A DNA stretch of 64,000 bases from Mesorhizobium temperatum. Its GTDB lineage: Bacteria; Pseudomonadota; Alphaproteobacteria; Rhizobiales; Rhizobiaceae. Position 1 is the first letter of the stretch. The number at the start of each line of letters is the position of its first letter. The notes under the pieces are model-generated. The model searched no databases, was not told the origin of the DNA, and saw only the letters and a program-made list of their open reading frames with translations. The stretch lies in NCBI RefSeq assembly GCF_002284575.1, contig NZ_NPKJ01000033.1:16005-80004 (forward strand), in the 5' to 3' direction. This document shows positions 1 through 9,763 of this stretch, piece by piece. The position numbers were made by a program, and so were the translations under genes.

Positions 1-2049
1 GGTCGGCAACGGCACGCGATAATCGTCATGCGGCACCGGTGTGAAATTGGAGATGACGGCGACCGGGTTTCCGCCCGGCGCGCTGCGCAGCCAGGCAAAG
101 ACAGAGTTCGCGCTATCGTCGACGATCAGCCAGGAAAAGCCCTCCGGCTCGCAATCGCGCGCATGCAACGCCGGGCGCGAGCGGTAGAGATAGTTGAGAT
201 CGCGCACCGTCTGCCAGACGCCGCGATGGGCCCGGAAATCGAGCAGGTTCCAGTCGAGTGCGCGCGCCTCGCTCCACTCGCGGCGCTGGGCGAATTCCTG
301 CCCCATGAACAACAGCTTCTTGCCGGGGTAGCCCCACATGAAGGCGTAGTAGGCGCGCAGTGTTGCGAATTTCTGCCAGTCGTCGCCGGCCATCTTGCCG
401 AGCAGCGTCCCCTTGCCGTGCACGACCTCGTCATGGGAGAGCGGCAGCACGAAATTCTCTGAGAAGGCGTAGACCAGACCGAAGGTGATGTCGCCGTGGT
501 GATGCTTGCGAAAAATCGGCTCCTTGGAGAAATACTCCAGCGTGTCGTGCATGAAGCCCATGTTCCACTTGAAGCCGAAACCCAGCCCGCCCTCATGCAC
601 CGGCTGCGAAACTTTTGGCCATGAGGTCGATTCCTCGGCGATCGTCATCACACCCGGATGATGGCCGTAGACTTCCTTGTTCATCCTCTGGAGGAAGCTG
701 ACCGCCTCAAGGTTTTCGCGCCCGCCTTTTTCGTTGGGAATCCATTCGCCGGCCTTTCGCGAATAGTCGAGGTAGAGCATCGAGGCGACGGCATCGACGC
801 GCAAACCGTCGACATGGTATTTCTCGGCCCAAAACAGCGCGTTGTTGACCAGGAACGAGACCACCTCGCGCCGGCCGAAATTGTAGATCGCGGTGTTCCA
901 GTCGGGATGGAAGCCCTTGCGCGGATCGGCATGCTCATAGAGCGCGGTGCCGTCGAAATTGGCTAGGCCATGCGCGTCCACCGGGAAATGTGCCGGCACC
1001 CAGTCGAGGATGACGCCGACGCCGGCGCGGTGGGCGCCGTCGACGAACCGGGCAAAACCGTCCGGATCGCCGAAGCGGGCCGACGGCGCGTAGAGGCCCG
1101 TCGTCTGGTAACCCCAGGACGGGTCATAGGGATGTTCGGAGATCGGCATGAATTCGATATGGGTGAAGCCCGTGTCGACGACGTACGGGATCAGCCGGCC
1201 GGCAAGCTCGTCCCATGACAGGAAGCTGCCGTCGTCGTGAAGCTGCCAGGAGCCGGCGTGGACCTCGTAGATCGACACCGCCTCGCGCCTGGGATCGGCG
1301 TTGCGCCAGAAATTGCGGTGCGCTTCGTCACCCCATTGATGCGCCGGCGGAAGCGCCGTCACCGAAGCGGTGGCCGGGCGCAGTTCGGACTTGAAAGCGA
1401 ACGGATCGGCCTTCAGCGGGAGTCTCACGCTATCGGGCCCGATGATCTCGTATTTGTAGGGCCGGCCGGCGCCGATGTCGGGAATGAACAACTCCCAGAT
1501 GCCGGTGTCGCGGCGGACGCGCATCGTATGCCTGCGGCCGTCCCATTCGTTGAAGTCGCCGACCACCGAGACGCGCCTTGCATTGGGCGCCCAGACGGCG
1601 AAATGCACGCCGGACGCACCCTCGTGATCGATGAGATGCGCACCAAGCTTGTCGAACAGCCTGAGGTGCGAACCTTCGGCGATGTAATAGTCGTCCAGCG
1701 GACCGAGCACCGGACCGAACGAATAGGGATCGGTCAGCCACCAGTCACCGCCGGCATTGCGCGCGTGATAGCGCAGCGGCTGACGCTTTCTGAGCGACAG
1801 GCTGCCCTCGAAGAAGCCGCCTTCGTCGCGCCTGGAGAGTTCGCCGGCTTTCTTGCCGGTCAGCGTATAGGCGGTGACGAACTCGGCATGAGGGACGAAG
1901 CAGCGGGCGACAAAGCCCTTGTCAAACTCGTGCACACCGAGGACAGCGAAAGGATCACCATGCGTGCCGGCGACAATTGCCGCGACATCACCGGCTGACG
2001 CCAGTCCATCCGGCCCGCTTGTCGCAGCGGTCGCGCGCGGCTTCCTCAT
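1..2049 (-). CDS. glgB: 1,4-alpha-glucan branching enzyme GlgB (partial, C-terminus beyond window)
   Basis: This enzyme forms alpha-1,6 branches in glycogen in the cytoplasm. The frame is open from an ATG at 2049 to the left edge (683 codons). The N-terminal part has the glycogen-operon ...[11 protein letters not shown]... opening. It is followed by a CBM48-type region ([16 protein letters not shown]) and a GH13 barrel containing YEVHAGSW, the [12 protein letters not shown] nucleophile region, the general-acid region MTIAEEST and the [13 protein letters not shown] signature. Usual length is about 730 residues, so roughly the last 50 are outside the window. It lies 58 bp downstream of glgP on the same strand, indicating a glycogen operon running left out of the window. 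The family assignment is secure. Confidence 0.95.
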   Translation of the reverse strand, partial: MRKPRATAATSGPDGLASAGDVAAIVAGTHGDPFAVLGVHEFDKGFVARCFVPHAEFVTAYTLTGKKAGELSRRDEGGFFEGSLSLRKRQPLRYHARNAGGDWWLTDPYSFGPVLGPLDDYYIAEGSHLRLFDKLGAHLIDHEGASGVHFAVWAPNARRVSVVGDFNEWDGRRHTMRVRRDTGIWELFIPDIGAGRPYKYEIIGPDSVRLPLKADPFAFKSELRPATASVTALPPAHQWGDEAHRNFWRNADPRREAVSIYEVHAGSWQLHDDGSFLSWDELAGRLIPYVVDTGFTHIEFMPISEHPYDPSWGYQTTGLYAPSARFGDPDGFARFVDGAHRAGVGVILDWVPAHFPVDAHGLANFDGTALYEHADPRKGFHPDWNTAIYNFGRREVVSFLVNNALFWAEKYHVDGLRVDAVASMLYLDYSRKAGEWIPNEKGGRENLEAVSFLQRMNKEVYGHHPGVMTIAEESTSWPKVSQPVHEGGLGFGFKWNMGFMHDTLEYFSKEPIFRKHHHGDITFGLVYAFSENFVLPLSHDEVVHGKGTLLGKMAGDDWQKFATLRAYYAFMWGYPGKKLLFMGQEFAQRREWSEARALDWNLLDFRAHRGVWQTVRDLNYLYRSRPALHARDCEPEGFSWLIVDDSANSVFAWLRSAPGGNPVAVISNFTPVPHDDYRVPLPT

Positions 2050-2107
2050 CAGGCAGTGACTCTCCCCGGCACCCGGACCACGTTGTTCGTGGCCTCATGC
2101 AATCATA

Positions 2108-4570
2108 TCAGACGGGCACGTTCCAGATTTCTTTCGCATATTGGCGGATCGTGCGATCGGACGAGAACCAGCCGACGCGAGCGACATTGCGGATTGCCTT
2201 GGCATACCAATCCGGGCTGTTGCGCCAGACGGCGTCGACATCGCGCTGGGTGGCGGCGTAGGCATCGAAATCCGCGGCGACCATGAACCAGTCGCTCTGA
2301 TAGAGGCCGTTCATCAGGTCGCGATAGCGTTCCGGATCATCAGGCGAAAAGACGCCCGACGAAACGGCAGCCACTGCCTGCGCCAATTCGGGAGAGGCTT
2401 CGATCACCGATCGCGGATCGTAGCCGTTGCTGCGCCGCTCGGCGACCTCTTCGGTGGTCAGGCCGAAAATGAAGATGTTGTCGTCGCCGACGCATTCCTT
2501 GATCTCGACATTGGCGCCGTCGAGCGTGCCGATGGTCAGCGCACCGTTCAGCGCGAACTTCATGTTGCCGGTGCCGGAGGCTTCCATGCCTGCAGTCGAT
2601 ATCTGCTCTGAAAGATCGGCGGCCGGCATCATAATCTCGGCCAGGCTGACATTGTAGTTCGGCACGAACACCACTTTGAGCAAGCCGCGAACGGCCGGGT
2701 CGCGGTTGATGACCTTGGCGACGTCGTTGGCGAGTTTGATGATCAGCTTGGCGTTATGATAGCTGGGCGCCGCCTTGCCGCCGAAGAACTTGACGCGTGG
2801 CATCCAGTTGCGCTCGGGATGGGACCGGATCTGGTCGTAGAGGGCGACTGTTTCGAGGATGTTCAGGAGCTGGCGCTTGTATTCGTGGATGCGCTTGATC
2901 TGGATGTCGAACAGCGCCGAGGGATCGACCTTGATGCCGAGGCGGTCGGCCACGAGGTTGGCAAGCTTGGTCTTGTTCGCCCGCTTGACTGCCGCGAACT
3001 TGTCGCGGAAGGCGGCGTCGTCGGCAAAGGCATCGAGCTCTTTGATCGCGTCTATATCGTCGAGGAAGCGGTCGCCGATCGCCTCGCGGGTGAGCGCGGT
3101 GAGACCGGGATTGCACTGGATCAGCCAGCGCCTCGGCGTGATGCCGTTGGTCTTGTTGTTGATGCGGTCGGGGTAGAGCAGGTGGAGCTCGGCAAACACC
3201 GTTTCCTTCATCAGCTCGGTGTGAAGGGCAGAGACGCCGTTGATCGAGTGCGAGCCGACAAACGCCAGATTGCCCATGCGCACGCGGCGCTCGCCGTTTT
3301 CCTGTATCAGCGAGATTTGGCTGATCTGCTCGTCAGAAAACTGGTCGGAGGCGCGCGCCTCCAGCAGCACTTCTGCGTTGATGGCGTAGACGATCTGCAT
3401 ATGGCGCGGCAACAGCCGCTCGAACAGCGGCACCGGCCAGCTTTCGAGCGCCTCTGGAAGCAGCGTATGGTTGGTATAGCCGAAAGTGCGCTTGGTGATG
3501 CTCCAGGCCTGGTCGAAATCCATGCCGTGGACATCCATCAAAAGGCGCATCAGCTCGGGCACGGCGATGGCCGGATGAGTGTCGTTCAGATGGATCGCAG
3601 CCTTGTCGGGCAGCGACTGCAGGTCGCCATATTGGCTGAGATGACGCTGGATGATGTCCTGCAGTGAGGCGGTGGAAAAGAAATACTCTTGCCTGAGCCG
3701 CAGCTCCTGACCGGCCTTGTGGGAATCAGCAGGGTAAAGGACGCGCGACAAGGCATCGGCCTTGTTGCTTTCGGCGAGCGCACCGATGTGGTCGCCGGCG
3801 TTGAACTTGTCGAGCAGGATCGGATCGATCGGCATGCCGGACCAGAGCCGCAGCGTGTTGACGCGGTTGGCCCGCCAGCCAACCACCGGCGTATCGTAGG
3901 CAACCGCCAGAACATGTTCGATCGGCTTCCAGACGTGGCGCTCAAGCCTGCCGTCGTTCGAGGTGATCGATTCGACCGAGCCGCCGAAACCGACCTCGAA
4001 AGAGCGTTCGCGCCGCTCGAACTCCCAGGGGTTGCCGTGATCGAGCCAGGTCTCGGGCAGCTCAACCTGCCAGCCGCCATGGATTTCCTGCCGGAACATG
4101 CCATTGGCGTAGCGAATGCCATAACCATGCGCGGGGATGTCGACGGTTGCCATGCTTTCCATGAAGCAGGCGGCGAGCCGGCCAAGACCGCCATTGCCAA
4201 GCGCTGCATCTGGTTCGAGGGCCGCGATGAGGTCGAGGTCGACGCCGAGAGACCGCAGCGCTTCGCGCATATTGTCCATCAGGCCGAGATTGGAGAAGGC
4301 GTCGCGCATCAGGCGGCCGATGAGGAATTCCAGTGACAAATAATAGACGCGCTTTTCCTGATGGGCGTAGGCCTCTTGCGTCGCCTGCATCCAATGATCG
4401 ACGATATGGTCGCGCACGACCTTTATCGAGGCGGTGAGCCAGTCGTATTGCGTCGCGACGCTGGTCCCCTTGCCGAGCCTGTATTTGAGGGCCTTCAAGA
4501 CTTCGTCGGCAAGCGCCTTGGGATCGGAGTTTTCGAGAATGGGAGCTTTGGATGTCATCGCGCGCGTCAT
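2108..4570 (-). CDS. glgP: Glycogen phosphorylase GlgP
   Basis: GlgP releases glucose 1-phosphate from glycogen chain ends. The 820-residue protein has normal full length. The PLP-binding segment GTGNMKFALNGA places the Schiff-base lysine at residue 671. Other family blocks include LGNGGLGRLAACF and HLNDTHPA. The ATG at 4570 is preceded by GAGAGG at good spacing; an in-frame ATG at 4558 is a weaker alternative. It is the first gene of the glycogen block visible here, followed by glgB. The 260 bp upstream carries an intergenic palindromic repeat rather than another gene. Confidence 0.96.
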   Translation of the reverse strand: MTRAMTSKAPILENSDPKALADEVLKALKYRLGKGTSVATQYDWLTASIKVVRDHIVDHWMQATQEAYAHQEKRVYYLSLEFLIGRLMRDAFSNLGLMDNMREALRSLGVDLDLIAALEPDAALGNGGLGRLAACFMESMATVDIPAHGYGIRYANGMFRQEIHGGWQVELPETWLDHGNPWEFERRERSFEVGFGGSVESITSNDGRLERHVWKPIEHVLAVAYDTPVVGWRANRVNTLRLWSGMPIDPILLDKFNAGDHIGALAESNKADALSRVLYPADSHKAGQELRLRQEYFFSTASLQDIIQRHLSQYGDLQSLPDKAAIHLNDTHPAIAVPELMRLLMDVHGMDFDQAWSITKRTFGYTNHTLLPEALESWPVPLFERLLPRHMQIVYAINAEVLLEARASDQFSDEQISQISLIQENGERRVRMGNLAFVGSHSINGVSALHTELMKETVFAELHLLYPDRINNKTNGITPRRWLIQCNPGLTALTREAIGDRFLDDIDAIKELDAFADDAAFRDKFAAVKRANKTKLANLVADRLGIKVDPSALFDIQIKRIHEYKRQLLNILETVALYDQIRSHPERNWMPRVKFFGGKAAPSYHNAKLIIKLANDVAKVINRDPAVRGLLKVVFVPNYNVSLAEIMMPAADLSEQISTAGMEASGTGNMKFALNGALTIGTLDGANVEIKECVGDDNIFIFGLTTEEVAERRSNGYDPRSVIEASPELAQAVAAVSSGVFSPDDPERYRDLMNGLYQSDWFMVAADFDAYAATQRDVDAVWRNSPDWYAKAIRNVARVGWFSSDRTIRQYAKEIWNVPV

Positions 4571-4698
4571 GCTGCCTCTCGTGCGGTTGCCATGATCATA
4601 CCGGCTTTCACCATTCCTCCCAGCCCATGCTAGCGCATATTGTTAAGCGTTCAATCGAGTTAGATTGCCGCGGGGAAGCTTACCCTGCGGCAATTAGA

Positions 4699-4828
4699 AA
4701 CTTAAAGCGCATCGCGTTTTGGGCGGCCTCTGCGACGCGCCTTAAGTTCTTACTTATGTACATGTCGTCATCCCAAAACCGCTGCGCACCCTCGGTTCAC
4801 GCCCGAGGGCATGCTTTTGGGCGACATG
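4699..4828. repeat. Composite intergenic palindromic repeat (rhizobial RIME-like)
   Basis: Two adjacent inverted repeats fill the gap between glgP and frcA. The first pairs AACTTAAAGCGC (4699-4710) with GCGCCTTAAGTT (4737-4748), with one mismatch. The second pairs CATGTCG...CCCAAAA (4761-4778) with TTTTGGGCGACATG (4815-4828). Elements built like this, with a CCCAAAACCGCTGCGCA core, recur in intergenic regions of Mesorhizobium and other rhizobia (recalled knowledge, copy number not tested). No coding potential is apparent. It lies just after the frcA stop, so it may act as a transcript 3' end structure. Confidence 0.7.
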
Positions 4829-4830
4829 CA

Positions 4831-5613
4831 TCAGGCCGCCAGTGCCGCCTCCGGCGGAAGCTTCGCTCCGGTCATGAAGGCGACGGCGTCGGACATCGTA
4901 TATTGCTTGGGATCGATGACACAGAGGCGACGGCCCAGCCGATGGATGTGAATGCGATCGGCCACCTCGAAGACATGCGGCATGTTGTGGGAGATCAGCA
5001 CGATCGGCAGGCCGCGCTTCTTCACGTCGAGGATCAGTTCGAGCACGCGGCGGCTCTCCTTGACGCCTAACGCCGCCGTCGGCTCATCCATGATGACCAT
5101 CTTCGAGCCGAAGGCGGCGGCGCGCGCCACCGCCACGCCCTGGCGTTGGCCGCCCGAGAGCGTTTCCACGGCCTGGCTGATGTTCTGGATGGTCATCAGG
5201 CCAAGTTCGGTGAGCTTGTCGCGGGCGCGCTTTTCCATTGCCGGGCGGTCGAGCATGCGCAGCCAGTCGCCCAGAAAACCCGGTTTGCGGATCTCGCGAC
5301 CGAGGAACATATTGTCGGCGATCGACAGCGCCGGCGACAGCGCCAGGTTCTGGTAGACGGTTTCGATGCCGGCTTCGCGGGCCTCGATGGGCGACTTGAA
5401 GAGCACCTGCTTGCCGTCCAACTCGATGATTCCCTCGTCCGGAACGACGGCGCCCGAGATCGCCTTGATCAGCGTCGACTTGCCTGCACCATTGTCGCCG
5501 ATCACGGCCAGGATTTCTCCCGGATAGAGATCGAAGTCGCAGCTGTTCAGTGCGGTAACGCGGCCGTAGCGTTTGACGAGGCCGCGCGCGGTGAGGATGG
5601 GCTCCTGGGTCAT
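4831..5613 (-). CDS. frcA: Sugar ABC transporter ATP-binding protein (FrcA-like)
   Basis: This is the ATPase of a carbohydrate-uptake (CUT2) importer. It is a single-domain protein of 260 residues with Walker A GDNGAGKST, signature LSGGQRQ and Walker B MVIMDEPTAALG. Most CUT2 ATPases (RbsA, XylG) are two-domain proteins of about 500 residues; the single domain is typical of the Sinorhizobium fructose importer FrcA. The ATG at 5613 starts 2 bp after the frcC stop, and a longer in-frame extension into frcC is unlikely. The substrate is inferred from the whole locus (frcB, frcC, ROK regulator and sugar kinase): fructose, possibly also mannose or ribose. Confidence 0.88.
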   Translation of the reverse strand: MTQEPILTARGLVKRYGRVTALNSCDFDLYPGEILAVIGDNGAGKSTLIKAISGAVVPDEGIIELDGKQVLFKSPIEAREAGIETVYQNLALSPALSIADNMFLGREIRKPGFLGDWLRMLDRPAMEKRARDKLTELGLMTIQNISQAVETLSGGQRQGVAVARAAAFGSKMVIMDEPTAALGVKESRRVLELILDVKKRGLPIVLISHNMPHVFEVADRIHIHRLGRRLCVIDPKQYTMSDAVAFMTGAKLPPEAALAA

Positions 5614-5615
5614 GG

Positions 5616-6680
5616 TTACACCGAAACCTTTCTGATCCACTGGTCGATCGCCACGGCGCCGATGATCAGCACACCGGTGAGCAGCACTTTCCATTGCGGA
5701 TCGGCGCCCAGCATGTTGAGGCCCATCGAAACGACGCCGACGATCATCGCGCCGAACAGCGTGCCCAGAATCGAGCCGCGCCCGCCGAAGAGGGAAATGC
5801 CGCCGATCACCGTCGCGGTGATCGCCTGCAAATTATAGTCGGTGACGGCGGCGGACGGCGAGATCGAGCCGTTGCGACCGATGGAGACCCAGGCAGCGAA
5901 AGCGGCGATCAGCCCGGCAAGGGTGTAGACCGAGATCAGCACCTTCTTGGTCTGGATGCCCGACAGCTTGGCCGCCTCCGGATCGTCGCCGACGGCGTAG
6001 ACATGGCGGCCCCATGCCGTGTGATTGAGCACGTACCAGAGGATCAGCACCAGCACGACCATGGCAATGACGCCGAATGTCAGCACCGCTGTGCCGATCC
6101 TGAAGTTCAGGCCAAACAGATGCAGCAGCGGCGCCTGGACGTCGACGTCGGCGTCGCGGATCGTCTCATTGGCCGAATAGATGAAGTTCGTGGCCATGAC
6201 GATGTTCCAGGTGCCGAGCGTGACGATGAACGGCGGCAGCTTCATGTAGGCGACCAGCAGCCCGTTGAGCAGCCCGCAAGCCGCGCCGGCGGCAAGCCCG
6301 ATCACCACGGCAAGCAAGGTCGGCAGACCGTAGGTGACGGCGCAATTGCCCATGATCACGGCCGATATCACCATGATCACGCCGATTGACAGGTCGATGC
6401 CGGCTGTCAGGATGACCAGCGTCTGCGCGGCTCCGAGAATACCGACGATGGCGATCTGCTGCAGGATCAGCGTCAGCGTATAGGACGAAAAGAACCGTCC
6501 TCCGATGGTGACGCCGAAGACAGCGATCGACAGAACCAGCACGATCAGCGGCACCGCAGCCGGAGTGGAATGCAGGAAATGCTGGATGCGCTTGACGAGC
6601 GACGTGCCGTGCTCGTCAAAAGCGGCAACGCTTGTCTCGCTGTTCGCGAGAGCCTTTTCGAATTCCTGAACCTGAGACAT
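5616..6680 (-). CDS. frcC: Sugar ABC transporter permease (FrcC-like)
   Basis: This is the inner-membrane permease of the CUT2 importer (BPD_transp_2 family), 354 residues with about eight to ten hydrophobic segments after a hydrophilic N-terminus of roughly 45 residues. The block AQTLVILTAGIDLSIG and the segment VIGGISLFGGRGSILGTLFGA are typical of RbsC/FrcC permeases. The ATG at 6680 follows GGGAGGAAAC, making it a better start than the ATG 12 bp upstream. It is separated from frcB by about 160 bp containing a strong hairpin, and coupled to frcA by a 2-bp gap. Confidence 0.9.
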   Translation of the reverse strand: MSQVQEFEKALANSETSVAAFDEHGTSLVKRIQHFLHSTPAAVPLIVLVLSIAVFGVTIGGRFFSSYTLTLILQQIAIVGILGAAQTLVILTAGIDLSIGVIMVISAVIMGNCAVTYGLPTLLAVVIGLAAGAACGLLNGLLVAYMKLPPFIVTLGTWNIVMATNFIYSANETIRDADVDVQAPLLHLFGLNFRIGTAVLTFGVIAMVVLVLILWYVLNHTAWGRHVYAVGDDPEAAKLSGIQTKKVLISVYTLAGLIAAFAAWVSIGRNGSISPSAAVTDYNLQAITATVIGGISLFGGRGSILGTLFGAMIVGVVSMGLNMLGADPQWKVLLTGVLIIGAVAIDQWIRKVSV

Positions 6681-6779
6681 GTTTCCTCCCATGAGGCTTC
6701 AGCCACGCGCCGACGCCCGTCCAACCATTCCCGATCTGCCGCCGGAATTGTTCGCGCTTGCGACTACCGCATCGTCCAC

Positions 6780-6816
6780 CCGAAGCGGCCGGGGATCAAG
6801 CCCCTGGCCGCTTCGG
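6780..6816 (-). promoter_or_regulatory. Strong intercistronic hairpin between frcB and frcC
   Basis: CCGAAGCGGCC-GGGG (6780-6794) pairs with CCCC-T-GGCCGCTTCGG (6801-6816) around a 6-base ATCAAG loop. This gives a 15-bp GC-rich stem with one bulged base. No T-run follows on the minus strand, so it is not a canonical intrinsic terminator. Its place between the binding-protein gene and the permease/ATPase genes suggests mRNA 3' end protection or partial termination, which would give an excess of binding protein. Confidence 0.75.
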
Positions 6817-6838
6817 TCTGTTGCCTGTCAGACCGGCA

Positions 6839-7873
6839 TCAGCCCCAGCACTTGGCGAGGCCTTCCTTGGTGTCGATGGACTTCACGCCCTCCGCGGGCT
6901 TGTCGGTCACGAGGTTGACTCCGGTGTCGAAGAAATCCTTGCCTTCGGTCGGCTTGGGCTTCGTCCCGTCCTTGGCGTAAGCAGCGATCGCTTCGATGCC
7001 GAGTGCCGCCATCTGCAGCGGATATTGCTGTGATGTCGCACCGATCACGCCCTCGGCGACCGACTTCACGCCGGGGCAGCCGCCGTCAACCGACACGATC
7101 AGCACGTTGCCTTCGAGACCCACGGCCTTGAGCGCCTGGTAGGCGCCGACGGCTGCCGGCTCGTTGATGGTGTGGATGACGTTGATGCCGGGGTCCTTCT
7201 GGAGAAGGTTCTCCATCGCCTTGCGGCCGCCTTCCTCGTTTCCGTTGGTGACGTCGTGGCCGACGATACGCGGATCGTCCTCATCGCCGATCTTGTTGGG
7301 ATCCTTCACGTCGATGCCGTAGCCCATCATAAAGCCCTGGTCGCGCAGCACGTCGACCGTCGGCTGCGAGGGCGTCAAGTCGAGGAAGCCGATTTTGGCA
7401 TCCTTCGCCTTGTCGCCGAGCGTCGCGGCGGCCCAAGCACCAATCAGCTTGCCGGCCTCCAGATTGTCCGTCGCGAAGGTCGCGTCGGCCGCGTCGAGCG
7501 GGTCAAGCGGGGTGTCGAGCGCGATCACGAGCAGACCGGCGTCACGTGCCTTCTTCACCGCCGGGACGATGCCCTTGGTGTCCGACGCGGTGATCAGGAT
7601 GCCCTTGGCGCCGTCGGCGATGCAGCTTTCGATCGCCGCCACCTGGCTCTCGCTGTCGCCGTCGATCTTGCCGGCGTAGGCTTTGAGCTCGACGCCGAGT
7701 TCTTTAGCCTTGGCGCTCGCGCCTTCCTTCATCTTGACGAAGAACGGGTTGGTGTCGGTCTTGGTGATCAGGCAGGCGCCGACATCGGCGGCAGACGCAG
7801 CCGAGGTGAACGCCATCAGACCCAGTCCGGCCGCGGCAAACACGGTGGACTTCAATAGTGTTGTCTTGGTCAC
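6839..7873 (-). CDS. frcB: Periplasmic sugar-binding protein (FrcB-like)
   Basis: This is the periplasmic solute receptor of the frc importer. The 344-residue protein starts with a Sec signal peptide ([21 protein letters not shown], cut after ASA). It continues as a type I periplasmic-binding fold ([47 protein letters not shown]), as in FrcB and RbsB. The start is a GTG at 7873 preceded by GGGAGGAAAATC, better placed than the longer in-frame ATG at 7912. It is first gene of the frcBCA transcript, and its promoter region is shared with the divergent ROK regulator. Confidence 0.92.
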   Translation of the reverse strand: MTKTTLLKSTVFAAAGLGLMAFTSAASAADVGACLITKTDTNPFFVKMKEGASAKAKELGVELKAYAGKIDGDSESQVAAIESCIADGAKGILITASDTKGIVPAVKKARDAGLLVIALDTPLDPLDAADATFATDNLEAGKLIGAWAAATLGDKAKDAKIGFLDLTPSQPTVDVLRDQGFMMGYGIDVKDPNKIGDEDDPRIVGHDVTNGNEEGGRKAMENLLQKDPGINVIHTINEPAAVGAYQALKAVGLEGNVLIVSVDGGCPGVKSVAEGVIGATSQQYPLQMAALGIEAIAAYAKDGTKPKPTEGKDFFDTGVNLVTDKPAEGVKSIDTKEGLAKCWG

Positions 7874-7988
7874 GATTTTCCTCCCAGTGGAACCATTTCG
7901 GATGCCGGCCAACCGGCATCTGCACGAAGCATCCAGCGACTTCTCCCAGCGTGGACGCCTGCCCTAACAGAATACCAGACCGAGGTTC

Positions 7989-8026
7989 CTGTCAATAATT
8001 AAATCACTCTTATTTATTATTGACAG
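7989..8026. promoter_or_regulatory. Divergent frcB/frcR control region with inverted repeat
   Basis: A perfect 11-bp inverted repeat, CTGTCAATAAT (7989-7999) and ATTATTGACAG (8016-8026), is separated by 16 bp. Each arm contains TTGACA reading outward (7995-7990 on minus, 8020-8025 on plus), so the arms could be the -35 elements of two divergent promoters. A TATTCT lies about 15 bp from the minus-strand -35. The symmetry and location make it the likely operator for the ROK protein encoded at 8090, though binding is inferred. Confidence 0.65.
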
Positions 8027-8089
8027 CGTTGCCTCGTTCACCCATTCTGGCCCGAAAGCATTGAGGGGAAAACGACGGGAGGAACAGGG

Positions 8090-9316
8090 GTGGAGACCGG
8101 CACTACAAGGCACGGTTCGCCCGAGGCAGCCGAGAGCCGCATTCACCGCGGCACCAACCAGAGCGGCATGCGGGACCACAATGAGCGGCTGGTGCTGTCG
8201 CTGGTGCGTCAGCACGGCAGCCTGGCCAAGTCCGACATTGCGCGCATGACCGGACTTTCTGCGCAGACGGTTTCGGTCATCATGCGTGAACTCGAGGAGG
8301 ACAACCTCCTTGTCCGCCAGGCGCCGCTGCGCGGCAAGATCGGTCAACCTTCCATTCCGATGGCGCTCAATCCCGATGGCGCCTATTTCATCGGCCTGAA
8401 GATCGGCCGTCGCAGCGCCGAACTCGTGCTGATCGACTTTCTCGGCAATGTGCGCTCGATGCTGCAGCATTCCTACCGCTATCCGGCACCGCGCGAGACG
8501 GTCGAATTCGTCACCTCCGGCATGAAGACGATGCGCGGCGAACTCACCCCGGCGCAGGACAAGCGCATTGCCGGACTTGGCATCGCCATGCCGTTCGAAT
8601 TGTGGAACTGGGCCGATACGGCAGGTGCGCCGCGCGACGTCATGGACGAATGGCGCCACCGAGACATCCGCGCCGACATCCAGGCGCAGTGCGAATTCCC
8701 GGTCTACCTGCAAAATGACGCCACCTCGGCTTGCGGCGCCGAACTGGTGTTCGGCAAGGCGGGTGCGGCGCGCGACTTCGTCTATTTCTATATCGGCGCC
8801 TTCGCCGGCGGCGGCATCGTGCTGAACGGTCACCTTTTCGGCGGACCGACCGGCAATGCCGGCGCGCTGGGTTCGATGCCGGTGCCCGGACCGGACGGCA
8901 AGCCGACCCAATTGATCGACGTGGCGTCGATCGCGATGCTGGAAAAGGCGCTCAACGCGCGCGGCGTCGAAGCCTCACATCTGTGGACGTCACCGGAGGA
9001 TTGGGGCGAGATCGGCGTCGAGCTCGACGACTGGATCGGCTGCGCCTCGCAGGCGCTCGCCTATGCTATCGTGGCGGCGTCCTCGGTTATCGATTTCGAG
9101 GCCGCGGTGATCGACGGATGGATGCCGACGGCCGTGCGGCGCCGGCTCGTCGATGCCGTTATCGAAGCCATCGGCAAGATCGACGGTGAAGGCCTGAAGC
9201 TTCCGGACGTTCGCGAGGGGACTGTCGGCATTCATGCACGTGCCCTGGGCGGGGCCAGCCTGCCGCTTTCCGAGCGCTTCCTCATCGGTTCGACCACGAT
9301 TTCCAGGAGCACCTGA
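8090..9316 (+). CDS. frcR: ROK-family transcriptional regulator (FrcR-like)
   Basis: The 408-residue protein has an N-terminal winged helix-turn-helix (about residues 30-85; LAKSDIARMTGLSAQTVSVIM) and a ROK sugar-kinase-like domain (DGAYFIGLKIGRRSAELVLID; YIGAFAGGGIVLNG). The cysteine-rich zinc motif of typical ROK regulators is not evident. It probably senses a sugar or sugar phosphate and controls frcBCA. The GTG at 8090 follows GGAGG at 6-nt spacing. It is divergent from frcB and translationally linked to the next gene (TGA directly followed by ATG), so regulator, mutarotase and kinase form one operon. Confidence 0.88.
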   Translation: METGTTRHGSPEAAESRIHRGTNQSGMRDHNERLVLSLVRQHGSLAKSDIARMTGLSAQTVSVIMRELEEDNLLVRQAPLRGKIGQPSIPMALNPDGAYFIGLKIGRRSAELVLIDFLGNVRSMLQHSYRYPAPRETVEFVTSGMKTMRGELTPAQDKRIAGLGIAMPFELWNWADTAGAPRDVMDEWRHRDIRADIQAQCEFPVYLQNDATSACGAELVFGKAGAARDFVYFYIGAFAGGGIVLNGHLFGGPTGNAGALGSMPVPGPDGKPTQLIDVASIAMLEKALNARGVEASHLWTSPEDWGEIGVELDDWIGCASQALAYAIVAASSVIDFEAAVIDGWMPTAVRRRLVDAVIEAIGKIDGEGLKLPDVREGTVGIHARALGGASLPLSERFLIGSTTISRST

Positions 9317-9763
9317 ATGCTGATCGGAATCCCGGCCCTGCTCGGCCCGGAGCTTCTGGCGATGCTGCGTGCCATGGGCCATGGCGACGAGATCGCCCTT
9401 GTCGACGGAAACTACCCGGCGAAGGAACAGGCACACCGGCTCATCCGCGCCGACGGTCATCATCTTGTTCCGATGCTCGACGCCATCCTCAGCGTATTGC
9501 CTGTCGACGACGCCGTGCCGGCGGCGCTGTTTCGCGCCTCGGTCAAAGGTGATCCCATGCTTGCCGATCCCGTTCATCACGAGATGGAGGCGATCTGCGC
9601 CACGCGTGCTCCGGGCCGCAAGGTGGTTGCGCTTGCCGGCGCCGACTTCTATTTACGGGTCAGGTCCGCGCACGCGATCGTCGCGACAAGCGAGCCGCGG
9701 CTCTACGCCAACATCATCATCCGCAAGGGTGTGATCTATCCGCCGGAGACCAGGAAATCATGA
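9317..9763 (+). CDS. RbsD/FucU family sugar mutarotase
   Basis: This 148-residue protein opens with LLGPELLAMLRAMGHGDEIALVDGNYPA, the hallmark of FucU/RbsD proteins (the histidine of GHGDE and the following D are active-site positions), and ends with LYANIIIRKGVIYPP, also conserved. The family interconverts alpha and beta anomers or pyranose forms of sugars such as fucose and ribose. Placed between the regulator and the kinase, it would supply the anomer used by the kinase. The start ATG abuts the frcR stop, and the end overlaps the kinase start by ATGA. Confidence 0.88.
   Translation: MLIGIPALLGPELLAMLRAMGHGDEIALVDGNYPAKEQAHRLIRADGHHLVPMLDAILSVLPVDDAVPAALFRASVKGDPMLADPVHHEMEAICATRAPGRKVVALAGADFYLRVRSAHAIVATSEPRLYANIIIRKGVIYPPETRKS

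Noticed and set aside
2756..3667. 303-codon plus-strand open frame opposite glgP
   Set aside because: It is the antisense shadow of a secure glycogen phosphorylase gene with GC-rich codons; no family resemblance and no ribosome-binding site.
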